Assembly: GCA_020912385.1 (NCBI GenBank)
Contig: CP087209.1
Coordinates: forward strand, 496,001 to 560,000
Direction of reading: 5' to 3'
DNA: 64,000 nucleotides
Source: Neofusicoccum parvum
Lineage: Eukaryota; Ascomycota; Dothideomycetes; Botryosphaeriales; Botryosphaeriaceae
Shown here: one piece after another, positions 1-12,800 of the stretch
Layout: the number at the start of each line of letters is the position of its first letter
Position numbering within the stretch: position 1 is the stretch's first letter
Translations under genes and position numbers: made by a program
Notes under the pieces: model-generated
The model's database searches: none
What the model was told of the DNA's origin: nothing
The model's input: the letters and a program-made list of their open reading frames with translations, nothing else

Positions 1-1647
1 TCCGAGCACCCGCCCAGCCCTACCTACGCCGCACACGTATACGCATACGCAATCTACGCCTATACACAAGACAGCCAAGACGGACAAGAGCAACCACGTG
101 GTAGGGAAGGATACATATGAAGAGGGGAGAAGCAACATCAAGCAAGACATTGGGAAAGGGAAACAATCAAAAAGCATTACGACGCCGACGCCGTCGTCAT
201 TGGTTGGGTGTGGTATGCGCCGGTCAAGACACGCCCTACCGCATGAAGACGACGATAGCCACGACGACGGCGGCCGGCGGGGGACCAAGGAGGAGAACGG
301 GATCTCCAGGCTGGCGCCTCTCTCGTGTGGAGCGCCGGTCAGTCGGACGACGGATTAGTGATGTGGGTTGTGGTGTAGCATTACCACCCGCGCGGCCGCC
401 GCCCCCATCCCACCGACCCAACCCGCCGCCGCACCACTCACACACATGACATGCATACTGACGCGACCCCTCACCTCCATCAATCATATCTCATCAACCC
501 CCATCTTCACCACCTCCCCCTACCCCGCCTCCCCGCTAAGCTACTTGCAACCCACCAACGTTCTGGTCCTTCCTTTCGTCCCCTCCCCCCTTTGCTGCTG
601 CAACGAACCGAAAACGACAGCCGCCCACTCGTCCTCCTTCCACCGTCGCAGCCACCCACCACGATACACCAATCGCGCCGACAGCCTCCTCATCACCTCC
701 CCCCTTCCCCCGCATCAACCGATTGAGCCACCTACCACACCGGCGACCAATCAACCCAGCCGACCCTTGGTCTCATCACTCATGATGAAACACATCACAG
801 GACCAAACGTTCAGCCCAGATCAGGTTTCTTCCACAAGGCGGAGAAAGAGTTACGAGGCAAGACAAGACAAGTCAAGACACGCACAAGGCAAGACAAAGA
901 AGACACTTCTTATGTATGCGTCAATAACGTCTTATCGATTTTCGCCACCTATCAATCAACGCGCCCGGATTGCGACTACATACTAAGTATTACCCAATAC
1001 CGCATCGTCTATGATCGGTCGCAAAAAGACTAACAAGCAGAACAGAAGAAGAGCGCGCGCAAGCACACCGTACAAGAAGGCAAGCGACGGCAATGAAGAC
1101 GAACGCAGACGAACGCAGGCAGACGGACGGACGGACGTATTCTGAACTGAACGCTTCAAAAGGACGAGCGATTACATCTCCGGCCTTTTGCGGCCAAACA
1201 TACACATTACTCTCGGTCGAGTCGACGTTATCATCTTCTCTCTTTTTTTTCCTCTCTTCGCTCTTCTCCCACTCGTCCATGTCGGTCGGTTTCCTCCCCC
1301 ACCTCCTTCCCAAAGGAGGTGGAGAGCAAGGGATGACGACATGGTCCACCCACGGCGACATGACTTCGCTCATGCATGGCACCTGCCTATCGAAGCAACA
1401 GCAGAGATAAGCGGATGCCGACCGGCAACAAAAGGCGCACGACGCGCGCCCCGGTGCTCGAGGCGCCTCGACCACAGTTTTGCGACCGGGCAACAGCGAC
1501 CGTCATCGCTTCGATAACGACGCAGAGTCATCGCGCTGGCTGGAAACCACATCCTCTCGATGCGAACACCGATGGTGGCTGCGCTCGACCCACCACGAGG
1601 GTGGAGGCTTCGTCGATCTGGTGGGTGCCGCTGGCGGACACGCACGT
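1..1647. other. Gene-free flank downstream of the Cmr1-like gene
   Basis: No supported coding region. Open frames here lack recognisable domains and splice structure. The stretch holds low-complexity runs, including AAGAC-type repeats near 860-900 and a short GACG run near 1120-1136. It contains the 3' flank of the minus-strand regulator, whose stop codon is at 1648-1650. Confidence 0.6.
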
Positions 1648-4600
1648 TCAACCCCTCGCAAGCCTCTCGAGCTTGCCTCGGATGCCGTCGGAGAAGCGAG
1701 TGGCATAGCCCTCGTCGACGACGTCGATGCAGTGGGTGAGGACCGCGAAAGCGTTGTCCATGCCCAACTGCGAGCCGTCGCGCTTTGTCAGTGTCGGCAC
1801 ACCCTCGCGCTTGGTCAAGTAGCGGCTGATCAGTGGGTGCTCAGCAGGCAGGCTGTCGACCGCGAAGCTCGGCCCAGGCACCGGGAACATGGCGCTGGGC
1901 GGCGAGATGCCCTCGTTGTGGGTGAGGGCGTCGGTCCACAAGATGAGAGCGACGCGGTAGATGGCGCCGGCCCACCACGGCGGACGGACGGCGCGAGGCA
2001 TGCTGCGGACCAGGCGGAGCACCTGGCCACAGTGGAAGATGGCCTCTTCCACGTCGGAGATGCAGCGCTTGTGCAACCACATCAGCTGCTGATAGCTGCC
2101 GTCGAAGTTCTCACGGCGCGCAAGCCGCTCGATCTCGGGGAGGTTTGTCACGGCGTTGAGGCTAATGAGGTGGAACAGAACCAAGTTGGCCTGCATGAGA
2201 GCACAGGGCGCGTTGCTCTTCATGTACCGGTCTGCCAGATCGTACCAGCGCTGCAGCAGCGACTGGACTTCCTCAAGGCGCACGCGCGTCGACGCCGCCG
2301 TCACCGCGCGTGTGCGCTGTCGCGACGCCGAGTTGTCGGAGAAGCAGCTCAGCAGCTGGCAGTACTGGCAAACGAGGGTTTGGAGTGGGTGCAGGAGAAG
2401 GCGCAGGTGCAGCGGCGTCAGTTCGATGCCCTGCGCCGAAATCTCATCATCAAGGAAGTGACGGAACAGATCACGCAGAGACAAAGGACGAGCCCCCGAG
2501 CCAACAGAAGAGAAACCTCCCGCAAACTCGTGCACCTGGTTGAACGTCTCCGACCACTCCGTCGCCGACTTAGCCGTCCACAGGCAGTCGGCGTCAGGCA
2601 TGGGCGCGCCGAACTCGGTGACCGAGAACAGCGGCGCAGTGTCGTGGAAGAGCGACAACTCTTGGTCGACCATAGCCCAAGAGTAGATCAGCCTGCAACC
2701 GGGTTAGTCATGTGACAGTCACAAGCGATGCCGACGGAGGCGGCTAAAGAAGAGGGGAAAAGATCAACTCACCTGCTCCGACTCTCATGCTGGATCCAGT
2801 CCTCCCACAAGCCATCAGGCCCCGAGTGATCGACCCTCGGCGTAGGCGCATGCCTCGGCTCCAGGATTCCAGAGTGCCGCAGCATGGCGAAATACATACC
2901 GCGCTGGCCCATGGCGATGTCCATCTGCCACTTATCTCCGCTCCACGCCGCCTGGACGGTGAAAAGGAGCGCGGAATGCAGCACGATCGGATCACCGCTC
3001 ATGATGATGTTCTTCTCGATCAGATCGAAAAGACTGATGCGGCACGCTTCAGTCAAACCGCCGGTAAGCCAACGTGCCTCCACTGACGGAATCACCATAG
3101 CACCCTGCGCAATCATCATCAGGACCAGCAAACTGGATGCCTTGTCGTTGTACGACGAAAGCAGGCTGTTCGCATCGAGCACGCCGCGAGCAGTCATCGG
3201 GAAGTAGGCCTCGAAGCTGTTCGCGTAGGAGCGCAAAAAGTACTCCAGGACACGCGCTGGCGGCAAGAGAACGAAGTTGGAACCGCCGTTGGAAAGAGGA
3301 GAACCGCTGCCTGCTGGCGAGCCGCTCATACCCTCCTTGTGGATGTCGAGCGCCTTGTGCAGAAATGACTGCGTAATGGCGAGGAGCTTGTCGCGGCTGT
3401 TCTCCTGCAGCTGCATCACTGCCATGCGCTCGCCGCCGGCAGGAAAATCACCATCCTCCCACTGTGGCCTCCAGTTGCTCCAGCTTTCGTGGTTCTTCAG
3501 GCTCTGCTCCAACCTCTCCAGGTTCAGCTTCGCCGTCCGGGGACACGACGACGACGGGATCGGCGGCGTGCAGCGGAAAACGCTCCAGCCATCCTGTGCG
3601 GCAATGATTGCGCCGAGGTCAGGAACACCCGCGCCCGCGGCGTTGCTGCTGATGGAAGCTTGACGTGTAGGGTACAGCATAGAGGCAGAGCTGCCGAGTT
3701 CGAGATCAGAAAGAGCGCGGTCCATCTGAGGCGTAGTGATAGGGGTCTGGACGGGCGGCAAGGCTTGGGTGAAGTCAGGCATCATGGAGAACATGTTGTC
3801 TCCCTGCGGACCGGAGTGCATGCCGGTGAAATCCATGCCCATATCTGGCGCCATCATGGCCATGTCGAAGGGAGTCGCCATGTGCATCTGTTGCCAGTCC
3901 ATGGTGAACTGCGGGCTTGCGCTTTGCTCGGAGCTACGCCCGGTAGCGCCCGCGAACTGCTCATAGCCGGACATGGGAGTGTGCTGCACGAAGTCGTTCA
4001 TGGGAGTGGGGGGAATGGGAGAGATGACGCTGCCGTTGGGGAGAACCGCAGGAGGTCCGCTGGTGGGGGAGGCGTGCTCGAAAAAGGAAGGCGGGCCATC
4101 CGTCATGGGCTTTTCGTTCTCAGGACTCGGGTGGTGTGAGGCGTGTGAGGCAAGAGAGGCAACAGACTGCTGGGAAACCGAAGACGACGAGTGGTGGTGG
4201 CCGCGAGAGGACTGCGGTGTCTGGATCTGTTGAGGAAGCGGCTGCTGATGCTGGGCTGGCTGCTGTCCATCTTGCGGGAGAGTCTGGGCCGGAGGAGAGT
4301 TGCTGCCGGGGGATCTGCTCGACGCGTTGTCTCCGTTGCTTTCCGAGGGAGCAGAGCTCACCACGCCATTCACTCCATTCTCTCCAGGCTGTACCGGGCC
4401 TCCGATGCGGTTCATCTGCTTCGAGACTCTGCGAGTGGGGCGGAGGGTGCACTTCAGGTTGCGGCCAGCACAGCGGCTGCAGGGGAACTTCTTGTCGCAC
4501 TTCGTCTTGGTCTTCGCGCAGTTGCTGCAGGCAATCGGGGTCCGGCCGGCGGATTTGGGAATGATTCCATTGCTCGGCGGTAGGCCTTCCTGGTTGTTCT

Positions 4601-5001
4601 GGTCTCGGCCGTGGACGGTGTAGTGACGTTGGAGGAGGTCCCTACGCAACACCACAACGGTTAGCTCTGGCTGATCTAGTGTGCCTCTCAATCTGGGTGC
4701 TAGTTGGGGACCGTTGAAGCCCGGCGGACGCGGACAACGACTATCATACGAAGCTCGGAAGAGACGGGTGCATTTTGACTTTTGTGGAGGGCCTGGACTT
4801 GACTTACCGACGGGCAAACGACATGTGGCAGGTGAAGCACTTGAAGGGCTTCACATTGGTGTCTGTAGGCGGGAGCGTCAGCAGCTGAGGGGCCTGGGCC
4901 GGAGGACAGGCGCAAGGAATTGGGAACGTACGTGTGAGGATGTGTCTCTCGAGGTGCTCGTCCCGAGTGAAGGACTGGCCGCAGTAGGTGCAGAACACCA
5001 T
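1648..5001 (-). CDS. CMR1: Cmr1-type melanin transcription activator (C2H2 x2 + Zn2Cys6)
   Basis: Nuclear activator of DHN-melanin genes in melanised ascomycetes. I read four exons on the minus strand: 5001-4932, 4862-4808, 4641-2773 and 2692-1648. They give 1012 residues, and all three introns are GT-AG. Splicing is required to complete both zinc fingers. Finger 1 has C4, C7, H20, H24 and finger 2 has C32, C35, H48, H52. A fungal Zn2Cys6 cluster follows with C80, C83, C90, C96, C99, C106. Residues about 110-480 are Gln/Ser/Pro/Met-rich, as expected of an activation region. From about residue 500 the sequence matches the fungal transcription-factor middle homology region. The combination of two C2H2 fingers with one Zn2Cys6 cluster is the known hallmark of Cmr1/Pig1. 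The start is the ATG four residues before the first finger cysteine. The PKS1 partner is 20 kb away in divergent orientation. Regulation of PKS1 by this protein is inferred from the family. Confidence 0.93.
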
Positions 5002-5159
5002 GGTGGCGATTGGGTGTCTGCGTTAGGAAGGAAGGGAGGACGGCTTGGTTGTAGTGGGTCGAGTGCTGGTGGGCCGGGCTGAGAGCTGTGCGGTACTCGG
5101 CAGCAGGGCGGCAGCAGAGCGCAGGTGGAGGTGCAAAAGAAAAGAGACGGCGAGCGCGA

Positions 5160-5215
5160 TGGGGTGGTGGGGTGAGAGAGAGGGAGACGAAGAAAAAGTG
5201 TTTGGCCAGCGAGGG
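5160..5215 (-). promoter_or_regulatory. Pyrimidine-rich core promoter candidate of the Cmr1-like gene
   Basis: On the minus strand this stretch is rich in C and T and lies 160-210 nt upstream of the regulator's ATG. CT-rich tracts just upstream of transcription starts are common in filamentous fungi. No clear TATA box was seen. The transcription start itself is not visible from sequence. Confidence 0.3.
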
Positions 5216-8200
5216 CTGAGGCTGATATTATGGAAGGTGAGGGAGCTACCTTCTGGGCTGGGGCTTATGCGCTGGAGCTGAGGCAGCAGGAGTTTTATTC
5301 ATTACATCTACACTGCTCGAGTCGGCTGTGCGTGGATGTGGCCAGTAAGGTGTGTGCATAATCCAAGAGTCGTCCTTTCTGCTGTTCCGTTACACGCGGA
5401 ACGCCTAGCATGTGCGGTCTACGGGATGGTCGTGACATGGCTGCGATGGGAGGCTTACCCTCCTCGCACCGGCGCCGGGCTTGGGCTTAGCTGCTGCCGC
5501 GATAACGAAACACGGCAAGGGCAGATCGGCGGGCATCCTGCGCGGCTGGGGGGCGGCCTGCCCGCGCGCAGGCTGCCCGCTGCCCGCGCCCCCCGGCTCG
5601 CGGTGCACTGCGCTGCGCCCGGGCGGCCGGGGAGCCCAGCAGTCAGCGCGCCGATCATCAGTGCGCGTACTCAGTACCTCTCCGCCCTGCTGGGACCGCA
5701 GACGGCGCCGGTCTAGCGCCGCCGCCGTCAGCGACGCTCAGCAGGCGCCCGCTGACAGCCACCCGCCGCCAGCTCGAGCGGCAGCCGCGCACGGGACGGC
5801 CTGTTACATCTGCCTGTGCCCGGCGCGAAGGGAGCCCTCTCCACACCTTGGCCGCGGCTCCCAATGCCTGTCTCACGTCTTGCGCCATCCGACCGAAATA
5901 GCAGCCCTCGAAACCGCGACCACCAGCGCCGTCTTCACGCCCCGCCGGCGCGCTCGCCCTCGGCCTCACTCAGCAGCGCGCGAGCAAGCTCTGCGTGCGT
6001 GCATGTCGCGCAGCAGCCCGGGCTGACGACGCGCCCCAGAATGTATATTCCTCCGCGCTGCTGACGTGGGCGACTGGCAGCATTGATTTGGCAGCAGGAG
6101 GCTGCCTGAAGCGCCGGCGATCCGCAATCTCGCTGCTGTGAGGATTCGAGGCGATCCCCCGTCGCAGCAGCAACGGCAAGCGACCGAGCTCAAGCAGAGC
6201 ACGCCCAAATGCTCTGGCAGCCGGCCACTGGACGGCTTGTAGCGGAGGATGCAGCGCGCTGCGAACTGATCGCCCTCCCCGGCCGCAGATCGACGGCCCT
6301 GGTTGACCGTTTCTGGTCGCTACCATTACCGCCTTCAGCCAGCCATGTTTCGAGTCGCCGGATTGGGGCATTGAGCAGCCGTAGGGCGCGCGCGAGCCAG
6401 CATCGCGCCCGTGGGAGCCTGTGTTGTTGGGGCACTCGCTCGCAAAAAGCAACCACCACGGCGCGACGACCGCACGCCGGCGGCACTCGGGCCAGTGCTT
6501 GTGTGCTCGGTGCTCGGCCGCCGGCACGGGAGCCACGACGACCGGCTTGCCGTGGGCTGCCGTGGCTGAGCTGCCATTGCCAAGGGTCAAGAGCCAAACT
6601 GTCAACCGGGCGCAACGCGCTGACTTAGGACCCCTGCCGGCAGCTTCCACCTCGATGTCCACGACTTAGGTCGAATGCGACCATTGCGCCGACGCCGGGA
6701 GACGTAGGTGGAGCAGGGCGTCGAGGGCGCGGTTGTTTAGGGTAGAAAACAGATCTGTAACCTGAGAAACAGCCGCGACGGGATTGAGGGTCCATCCTCG
6801 CAGGCGCGCTGCCAGATCGAGCGGCGACTGCTTGGGAGCTCGGGCCTCTGGCGACGCGGGCCGCCTCGCGCGTCAGTTGCTCGGGCTGGCGCCAGACGAC
6901 GTGACGGTGCCTGGGGCGCTGAGGCCGAGCGCGGCGGCGGCGCGGTTTCAAAACTGCTGAAGGCCCAGCGCCGTGTACCGGTCCTTGCAATTTGGCGGTG
7001 CGCTGCTGAGGCTCCGCATGGCCGGCAGTCGGGTGAATTGTCGTCGAAGTCGTTGCGTCGTCGAGCTGTCGTCCCAGGCCGGCGGCTCGCAAGGTTCCGC
7101 GCACCCACGCCTCGCGCCCACGCGCTGGAGCAGCGAGCATGCTCTCGCCCGGCTACCACGGTATCTCGAAGCCCGCCCGCTATTGGCTCCCACGGCTGCA
7201 GCCCCAATGCCACAACACGAGCCTCTCTCGCGCACCGCGGTCGCCGACTCTCGAGCCGCCCGCCGCTGGCCGCCCACGCCGATCTCGCCGCGCACGTCTC
7301 GGCACCTGGCCTCGCGCGTCGCGGACGGCCGGCACACGGGACAGCAGCGGTGACAGAGCAGCGGTGGCTTCGCGTATCTTTCGACGTCGATCAGCGGATC
7401 GCCCGATTGGGGGCGGATTGGCCAGGCACGGCGCTGGCCCAGGAGACGCGCTGGCGACGGGGCTCGCACATGCGCGAGCGCGAGAGCGCGAGAGCCGCCA
7501 AGCACGCGCTCGTATTAGGCAATGCTCGCTGCCGCTTCGGTCGCGCTGTCCTGCTTACACGCGCAGCCGCTGGCTGCTGGCGCGGGCCCTACAGCCAGCG
7601 CGCGGTCGGCCGGTCCGCCCGCCCCTATACGGGCCCGATCGGCGCCGCGCTTCCCAACACGGCGGCGGGCGCAGCGCACGCCTCTGGCTCCACCCGCGCC
7701 ATGTCCCGCGCTTCCCCGCCTCCTCTGGCCAGCAACAGCACCAGCTCCAGCACCGCACCGCACCAGCACCGGCACCAGCACGCCCGCCGCTGCTGCGCGC
7801 ACTTATCTCCACGCTGACGTTGGCTGCTCTCCATGGGGAACGCGGCGCTCCCAGCGCGTCGGTTCCCCACCAGCGCCCTGCTGGCGCCCTCGCTTGGCGG
7901 TCCCGTTTGGGCGTCGCGATGCTTCATATCAGGGCCCTGCCTCCCTGTCGAAGGAATCTCTGCCCTACGGCCGCGCCCGCCCTCCTACTCGCCGACCCAC
8001 GGGCCCAGCAGAAACATGCATGCGCAGCTCTGAGGCCTGCCCGTCGATTCTGCAAGGCTACTGTACAAGAGTATTGGTGGCTGGTGGGCCGCCCGCGCCG
8101 CCACGCTGCTGTGCTTGTCTCGAGGCTCGACATCCTGCGCCCTGCCTGTCCTTGCATGCCGCCAGCAACTGCTCCGATTGTTCCGGCGCGCCGCCGCCCG

Positions 8201-8660
8201 CGAGCCCGTGACCGCGCTGCTGTCTCTCTCTCTCGCCTGCCTCCCCCCACAGCGCGGCCAGGTCACCTGCGCCGCCCGCGAGCCAGCGCTCGCCGTTGCA
8301 CCGCCTGCCCGTTCCCGCCCGCTCGGGCGCCGGGAGCTCTCCCACCGCAGGCCAAACGCCCTGGACGTGAGAGTCTCACCGGCCTGGGCGTGATTCACCA
8401 CGCGCCAAGCGCCGTCGATTACCCTTACGAGGCACACCGTCGACGTCATGACGGCAAATGGGGCAACAAGGCGCGGTTATGGACGCTCCCGCGCGCTAGA
8501 CTGCCAGGTTCGCCATCCCAGCCTGCAGGACCCTTCAAGCCCTTCGAGATCTTGCTCCCGTCCTGCCTGCCTGCCTGCCGTCCGTCGGCCGGCTCGAGGT
8601 TGCTGCGCAGGGCCGTTGACGTGTGGCTGTAGTCGCCCCGCCCCGGCCGTGTGCGCAGCG

Positions 8661-8676
8661 CAGCAGCAGCAGCAGC
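8661..8676. repeat. CAG trinucleotide run
   Basis: Five full CAG units plus one base in non-coding spacer DNA. Simple microsatellite. Confidence 0.9.
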
Positions 8677-9247
8677 GAGGCCGAGGGCAGACAGGAAAAA
8701 CGCCATGATGGCTCTGCCCTTGTATCTGCTTTTGCGCAACGCCCCACCATCGAAGTCAGCTGCCAGGAGCCTTCCGGGGAGAATCTCAAATCGGAAACAA
8801 ACGCCTCCAAGACACAAGGTCGGACACACAAATCTCCCCGGCGGGCGGGCACGCGTGTCTCAGACCCTGTTTCTCAGACTCCCCTACTACTTCAATCGTC
8901 TACAGCAAACCCCTCCCTACCGCGAAAGATGCTCGTTAACACTCACTGCAGCCGTGCTTTCGCGGGTTTGGCGGCACCACTGCATGCGGGCGGCGGCGGG
9001 CGGCGGCGAGGCAAGCCAGTGGCAGCTGCAGTGCCCCTCTTTCCCTCGCCGTGCCCCCCGATGTAGTCAGCGGCGGCGGTAGCAGGCAGGCCGGCAGGCT
9101 GGTGGGATTTTCCGCAGGTAAGGGCCACAGGCGCTGCTGCTGCCGCTGCCGCTGCCGCAGCCAGGTAGCAAGGTGTGTCGTAGGGCAGAGCAGAGAAGGG
9201 GAGGAACAAAAACAAGGTAATAATGGGAAATAGTTGGAGGCGTTACG

Positions 9248-9265
9248 CCGTCACCGTCACCGTCA
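9248..9265. repeat. CCGTCA hexamer, three tandem copies
   Basis: Three exact head-to-tail copies of CCGTCA in the spacer. Confidence 0.9.
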
Positions 9266-10083
9266 GGTTCGTAGGAATCGCGCAATCCGGAACGCGCCGC
9301 GCAGCGGCACTACGCCTCTCCCTTCTTCGCGCTCCCTCTCTTTACCTCTTTCATCGTCTCCTCATCACTCATCACCACCCCACTACTGCACGATGAGATC
9401 TTTTTTTCTCTATCCTTCGTGGAATGTTGCTTGGTTGAGCCTGGGCCACCCCTTAGGGCACACTTTATTTCCCTGTATGGATGGGCGAAGAACCGGGGAA
9501 CAACTCATCACCGTAGGTACCGGGGATCGAGAGAACGACCAACAAGGGGAGAGGCTGTGTCGCATCGGTCAAATACAGAGAGACCAAGGGCAGCGCAGCA
9601 CGTAACCCCCCCTCGCCCCTTCCCACCGAAATCTCCGCTGCAAAGCATAAGCAGTAAGGCAAGGACGGGAGGAGCAGCCCTTCCAAGCGGCGGCAGGGCG
9701 GTAAGTCATTTTTCCCCCCCTTCTGTGATGTTGGGTGGGAGAGGGCTGCGGTAGGTGAGAAGGGCAGGGTGGAGAGCAGGTACGGTTGTGATAGAGAGAG
9801 AGGGAGTGCCGGGATGGGATCCTGTAGGGCAGAAGCGTGCGGTTTGCCCCTCTCGTTGGCGGCGGCCACCCCCCGGGCGCGCGCCATGTCCGACTTTGGC
9901 TGCCAGGGCTGAGCAATGGCGCACGTTGGACGGACGGGAGGAAAGCGCCGCTTCTGTCATTCTTGTCATCCGTGTGGTTGGATGTTGCTGGTGTGTTGAG
10001 CGCTCGTTCGCTGGCGCGAAGGGGGAACGAGCGGGAGCTCCGCCGCGTGTGGGCAATGCCCTTTTTCCCGCTGGACGGAAGCG

Positions 10084-10107
10084 GTGGGCTTGTGGGCTTG
10101 TGGGCTT
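10084..10107. repeat. GTGGGCTT octamer, three tandem copies
   Basis: Three exact copies of an 8-bp unit. It is one of at least five arrays with 8-bp period in the Cmr1-PKS1 spacer. Confidence 0.92.
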
Positions 10108-10184
10108 GGGGCCTGTCAGCCTTGCCGAGAACAAAACTAAAGTGCTGATGTGAGATCTGCATGCGTGGGCTTGGAACGGAGAGG

Positions 10185-10202
10185 GGGCTTGGGCTTGGGC
10201 TT
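10185..10202. repeat. GGGCTT hexamer, three tandem copies
   Basis: Three exact copies of GGGCTT, 80 bp downstream of the GTGGGCTT octamer array. The unit equals the last six bases of that octamer, so the two arrays may share an origin. Confidence 0.88.
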
Positions 10203-11129
10203 ATGAGAGAGGCAGCACGGAGAGAGAATGGTTGGTTGTTTTCCCTGGCCGTTGCGCGGTAGGGCAGGCAAAGCGCTGTGTATCTGGTACATCTCTGGGC
10301 CAGGGTGGTCCCCGGGATGCGGCTTGGCCTGGGTTGGTTGCAGAGGCGAGCAAACAAGAGACCGCTGAACACGAACAAGAGCGGGGCCTGCGCAGGGAGG
10401 CAGCGTGAAGGGAACCGTTGCGGAGAAAATCTTCAGAAATTTGCCGCCGGCACGCAGTGTGAATCGCATGATTGACGCGCAGGTCGCCCTCGTAAAATAG
10501 ATTCGAGGGATTCGGGCGCTCTTCGCTCAGCTTAGCATATGCTGCCGGCGCGACTGCTGTGTTGGGCAGGGGCAACGGCGAGGCAGGATCGCGGCGCCTT
10601 GGCTCGTCCATGCAGGACACAGACGAGCAACGAGCACGAGGAGCAGTCTGCAACAAGCCTCGAGACTGCCGCAACGGGCAGCCAGCGCGACGTTTCCACC
10701 GCCGCGGAGGGCCCAGCATTGCGTCTCCCGTGCCTGTTATGTCTGCCTGCTCTCCCGTCCCGCCCATCCGCGATCCGTCGGCTTGCCCGCTTGCGTGCCC
10801 ATTCCTGGGAGACTGATGCACATAATCCCGGGATTGCGGATACTTTTTTCAGGTCGAAGACGGCAGGCTCCATGGTGATCTCGTCAGATTCAAAGCTGCC
10901 CGTCGGCAGGAGATTCCTCGGGGATTTGCTGGCCTCGTTGCTTTTCGGCCGCCGTTGTCCTCGCCGCGTCTTCTGCGCTGCTTCGCGAAACGTTCGAGAA
11001 CAGCGGATGCAATGGCGCTGCACGGCGGCGGCCCCGCGGCATGTGAAGCTGCTGCTTTGCTCCCGAATAGTGCGCAAAAGGATCAATAATCATTTCGGAA
11101 ACCTGCACGCCGCGAGGTTTGGCGAGCAG

Positions 11130-11153
11130 CAGCTGCACAGCTGCACAGCTGCA
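11130..11153. repeat. CAGCTGCA octamer, three tandem copies with palindromic E-box-like cores
   Basis: Three exact copies. Each contains the palindrome CAGCTG, which fits the CANNTG E-box consensus, spaced 8 bp apart. It lies in non-coding spacer. A regulatory role is only inferred. Confidence 0.9.
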
Positions 11154-12116
11154 GAGCTGCATCTCCGATCCACACGCCGCAAGAAATACGTACATACGCG
11201 CGTGTACCGCTCGTTCTCTCACATTTCTGCACCGCCAGGAAGTGGACGTCGAGAAAGCTTCTCGCCGCCTCTCGTTCCCCCGTCGCCACCCCGGCGCGTG
11301 CAAATCGATAAACGCTCATCCCCTTGCTCCCTTGCGCGAAACCCCCGTCCGCAACGCGATGCGTGGCAGGCACGCATATGTATGCCTCGATCTGGACCGC
11401 GGGCGGGTAGGGCAGGGACCCTGAATGGACTGCACCTTTGGCCTACGCCTGCGCTTGCTCCACCTGCTGCGGCGGCGGCGACTCCTCTCCATCAATCAAT
11501 CGGCAGACACTCACATACGCGTATGTGGGTGCGGTGCACGTGCTGCCAAAGCTTATGGAGACATCTCTTCGTTGGGGGCCCTTGCATTGGATCGAGCCAT
11601 ACATAGTACTCGGGTCCACAGTCCAGAACGTGCTTGTGGAGAGAGTCAGTGCGGATCCGCTTCCAGGCTGCCTGGCGCTTTCCTTGGGGGAGGGAGGGGG
11701 AGAGGAGTGTCTGTGCGTGGTGTGGAGAATGGTATGGGGCGGAAAAAGGACAGCGCATCATCAGATCAGATCATCAGCAACCGGCTCTGGAGGCTTGGGA
11801 TCGGGACCGAAAAACAAAATGGGAGAGTCGACCCCGGGCCGGAAAGTTTATTGCATGTTCGCTTGCGGTTGAGACAAAGGAGGAAGCGAAATCTCATGTC
11901 ATCTGCCTCCGCCGCCCCAGTTTTCTTGCTCCTTCGTCTGGGCATCGAAGGAACCGCACGCGAGAGAGCGCGTGGCGGGCCGGATCTGGGGTGAGACAGC
12001 ATCAAGCAGTAGGCCGGTGTCTGCGACGAATCAAGCGGGCTGCCCTGGTTCTTGGGCATCAGAACATTGGGAGAGACTGAGACCGAAGGCTGCGCGGAGA
12101 TAGTTGCTGATTGTTT

Positions 12117-12149
12117 GCTGATGATGCTGCTGCTGCTGATGATGATGAG
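12117..12149. repeat. GCTGAT/GCT trinucleotide tract
   Basis: Alternating runs of GCT/CTG and GAT/ATG triplets in the spacer. Microsatellite-like. Confidence 0.8.
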
Positions 12150-12762
12150 ATGTGCAGGTGGACAGCCTCGTCTTATCGTCCAAGCAGAATTAGCGAAAGC
12201 CACACGGCGGGAGGCAGAATAGCACCCTGGACCCTGGATCAGGATGGAGTTGCTTGGGGGCGGGAGCGATGCGCGTTGCGATGTGCGGTGCGGCGGCGCG
12301 TGAATGGGAGGGTGGGTGCGGATGGCGCAGGGCCGCACGGCAGGAGAAGACTGCACGAGGATTGCGCGATGGCCGTCAGATGGTTTAGGGGAAAAGGGCA
12401 GCGCTGCAACGGGAAAGGGCAGAGCAGCGCGGGCGTGGATCAGGGTTCATCCGGCGCTGCAGGCCCCGGCCTGAGGCAGGGCTGACCACCGACAGCTGCT
12501 AGTGCTCGGCCTCAGCGCTGCCAGTTGGCCCGCCGAGCGAGCTGGCCGCCCGTTTCCCGTCTGCTGTGCGGCGTACCTTACCTGGAGAGGCCGACCTTGC
12601 CTGCCCGTTTGGGCGCCGACGCGATTTATCATCACGCTGCTGCTCCAGCCGGCCATCAGCACCACCGCCGCGCCGTGGCACAGGCACCAGCACGCCTCAC
12701 GCACGCGCTCTCCGCCGCCGGTGCTGGGCGCTCCAGCTGCGCTCGGCACGGCCGCAACACTG

Positions 12763-12800
12763 CAACAGCAGCAGCGGCGGCAGCAGCAGCAGCAGCAGCA
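12763..12800. repeat. CAG trinucleotide run, interrupted
   Basis: An interrupted CAG tract whose longest perfect part is 12781-12800. It lies in spacer DNA and is not part of a supported gene. Confidence 0.88.

Noticed and set aside
990..1493. 167-codon minus-strand frame left of the Cmr1-like gene
   Set aside because: Low-complexity Cys/Arg/Ser-rich text without recognisable family. It overlaps another open frame on the plus strand.
7139..8632. 497-codon open frame on the plus strand in the spacer
   Set aside because: Arg/Ala/Pro-rich low-complexity product, equally long frames on both strands at the same place, no domain or splice structure. It is a GC artefact.
9234..9605. Promoter-like CT tract followed by a plus-strand frame (ATG at 9392)
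   Set aside because: The short product is not protein-like and no downstream exons with consistent frame were found. Kept only as a hint of non-coding transcription.
10539..11606. 355-codon open frame on the plus strand in the spacer
   Set aside because: No domain, compositionally biased, crosses tandem repeats, and overlaps open frames on the other strand.
8661..12800. CAG-rich arrays considered as CRISPR-like or coding polyglutamine
   Set aside because: No spacer-repeat structure, a eukaryotic context, and no surrounding gene.
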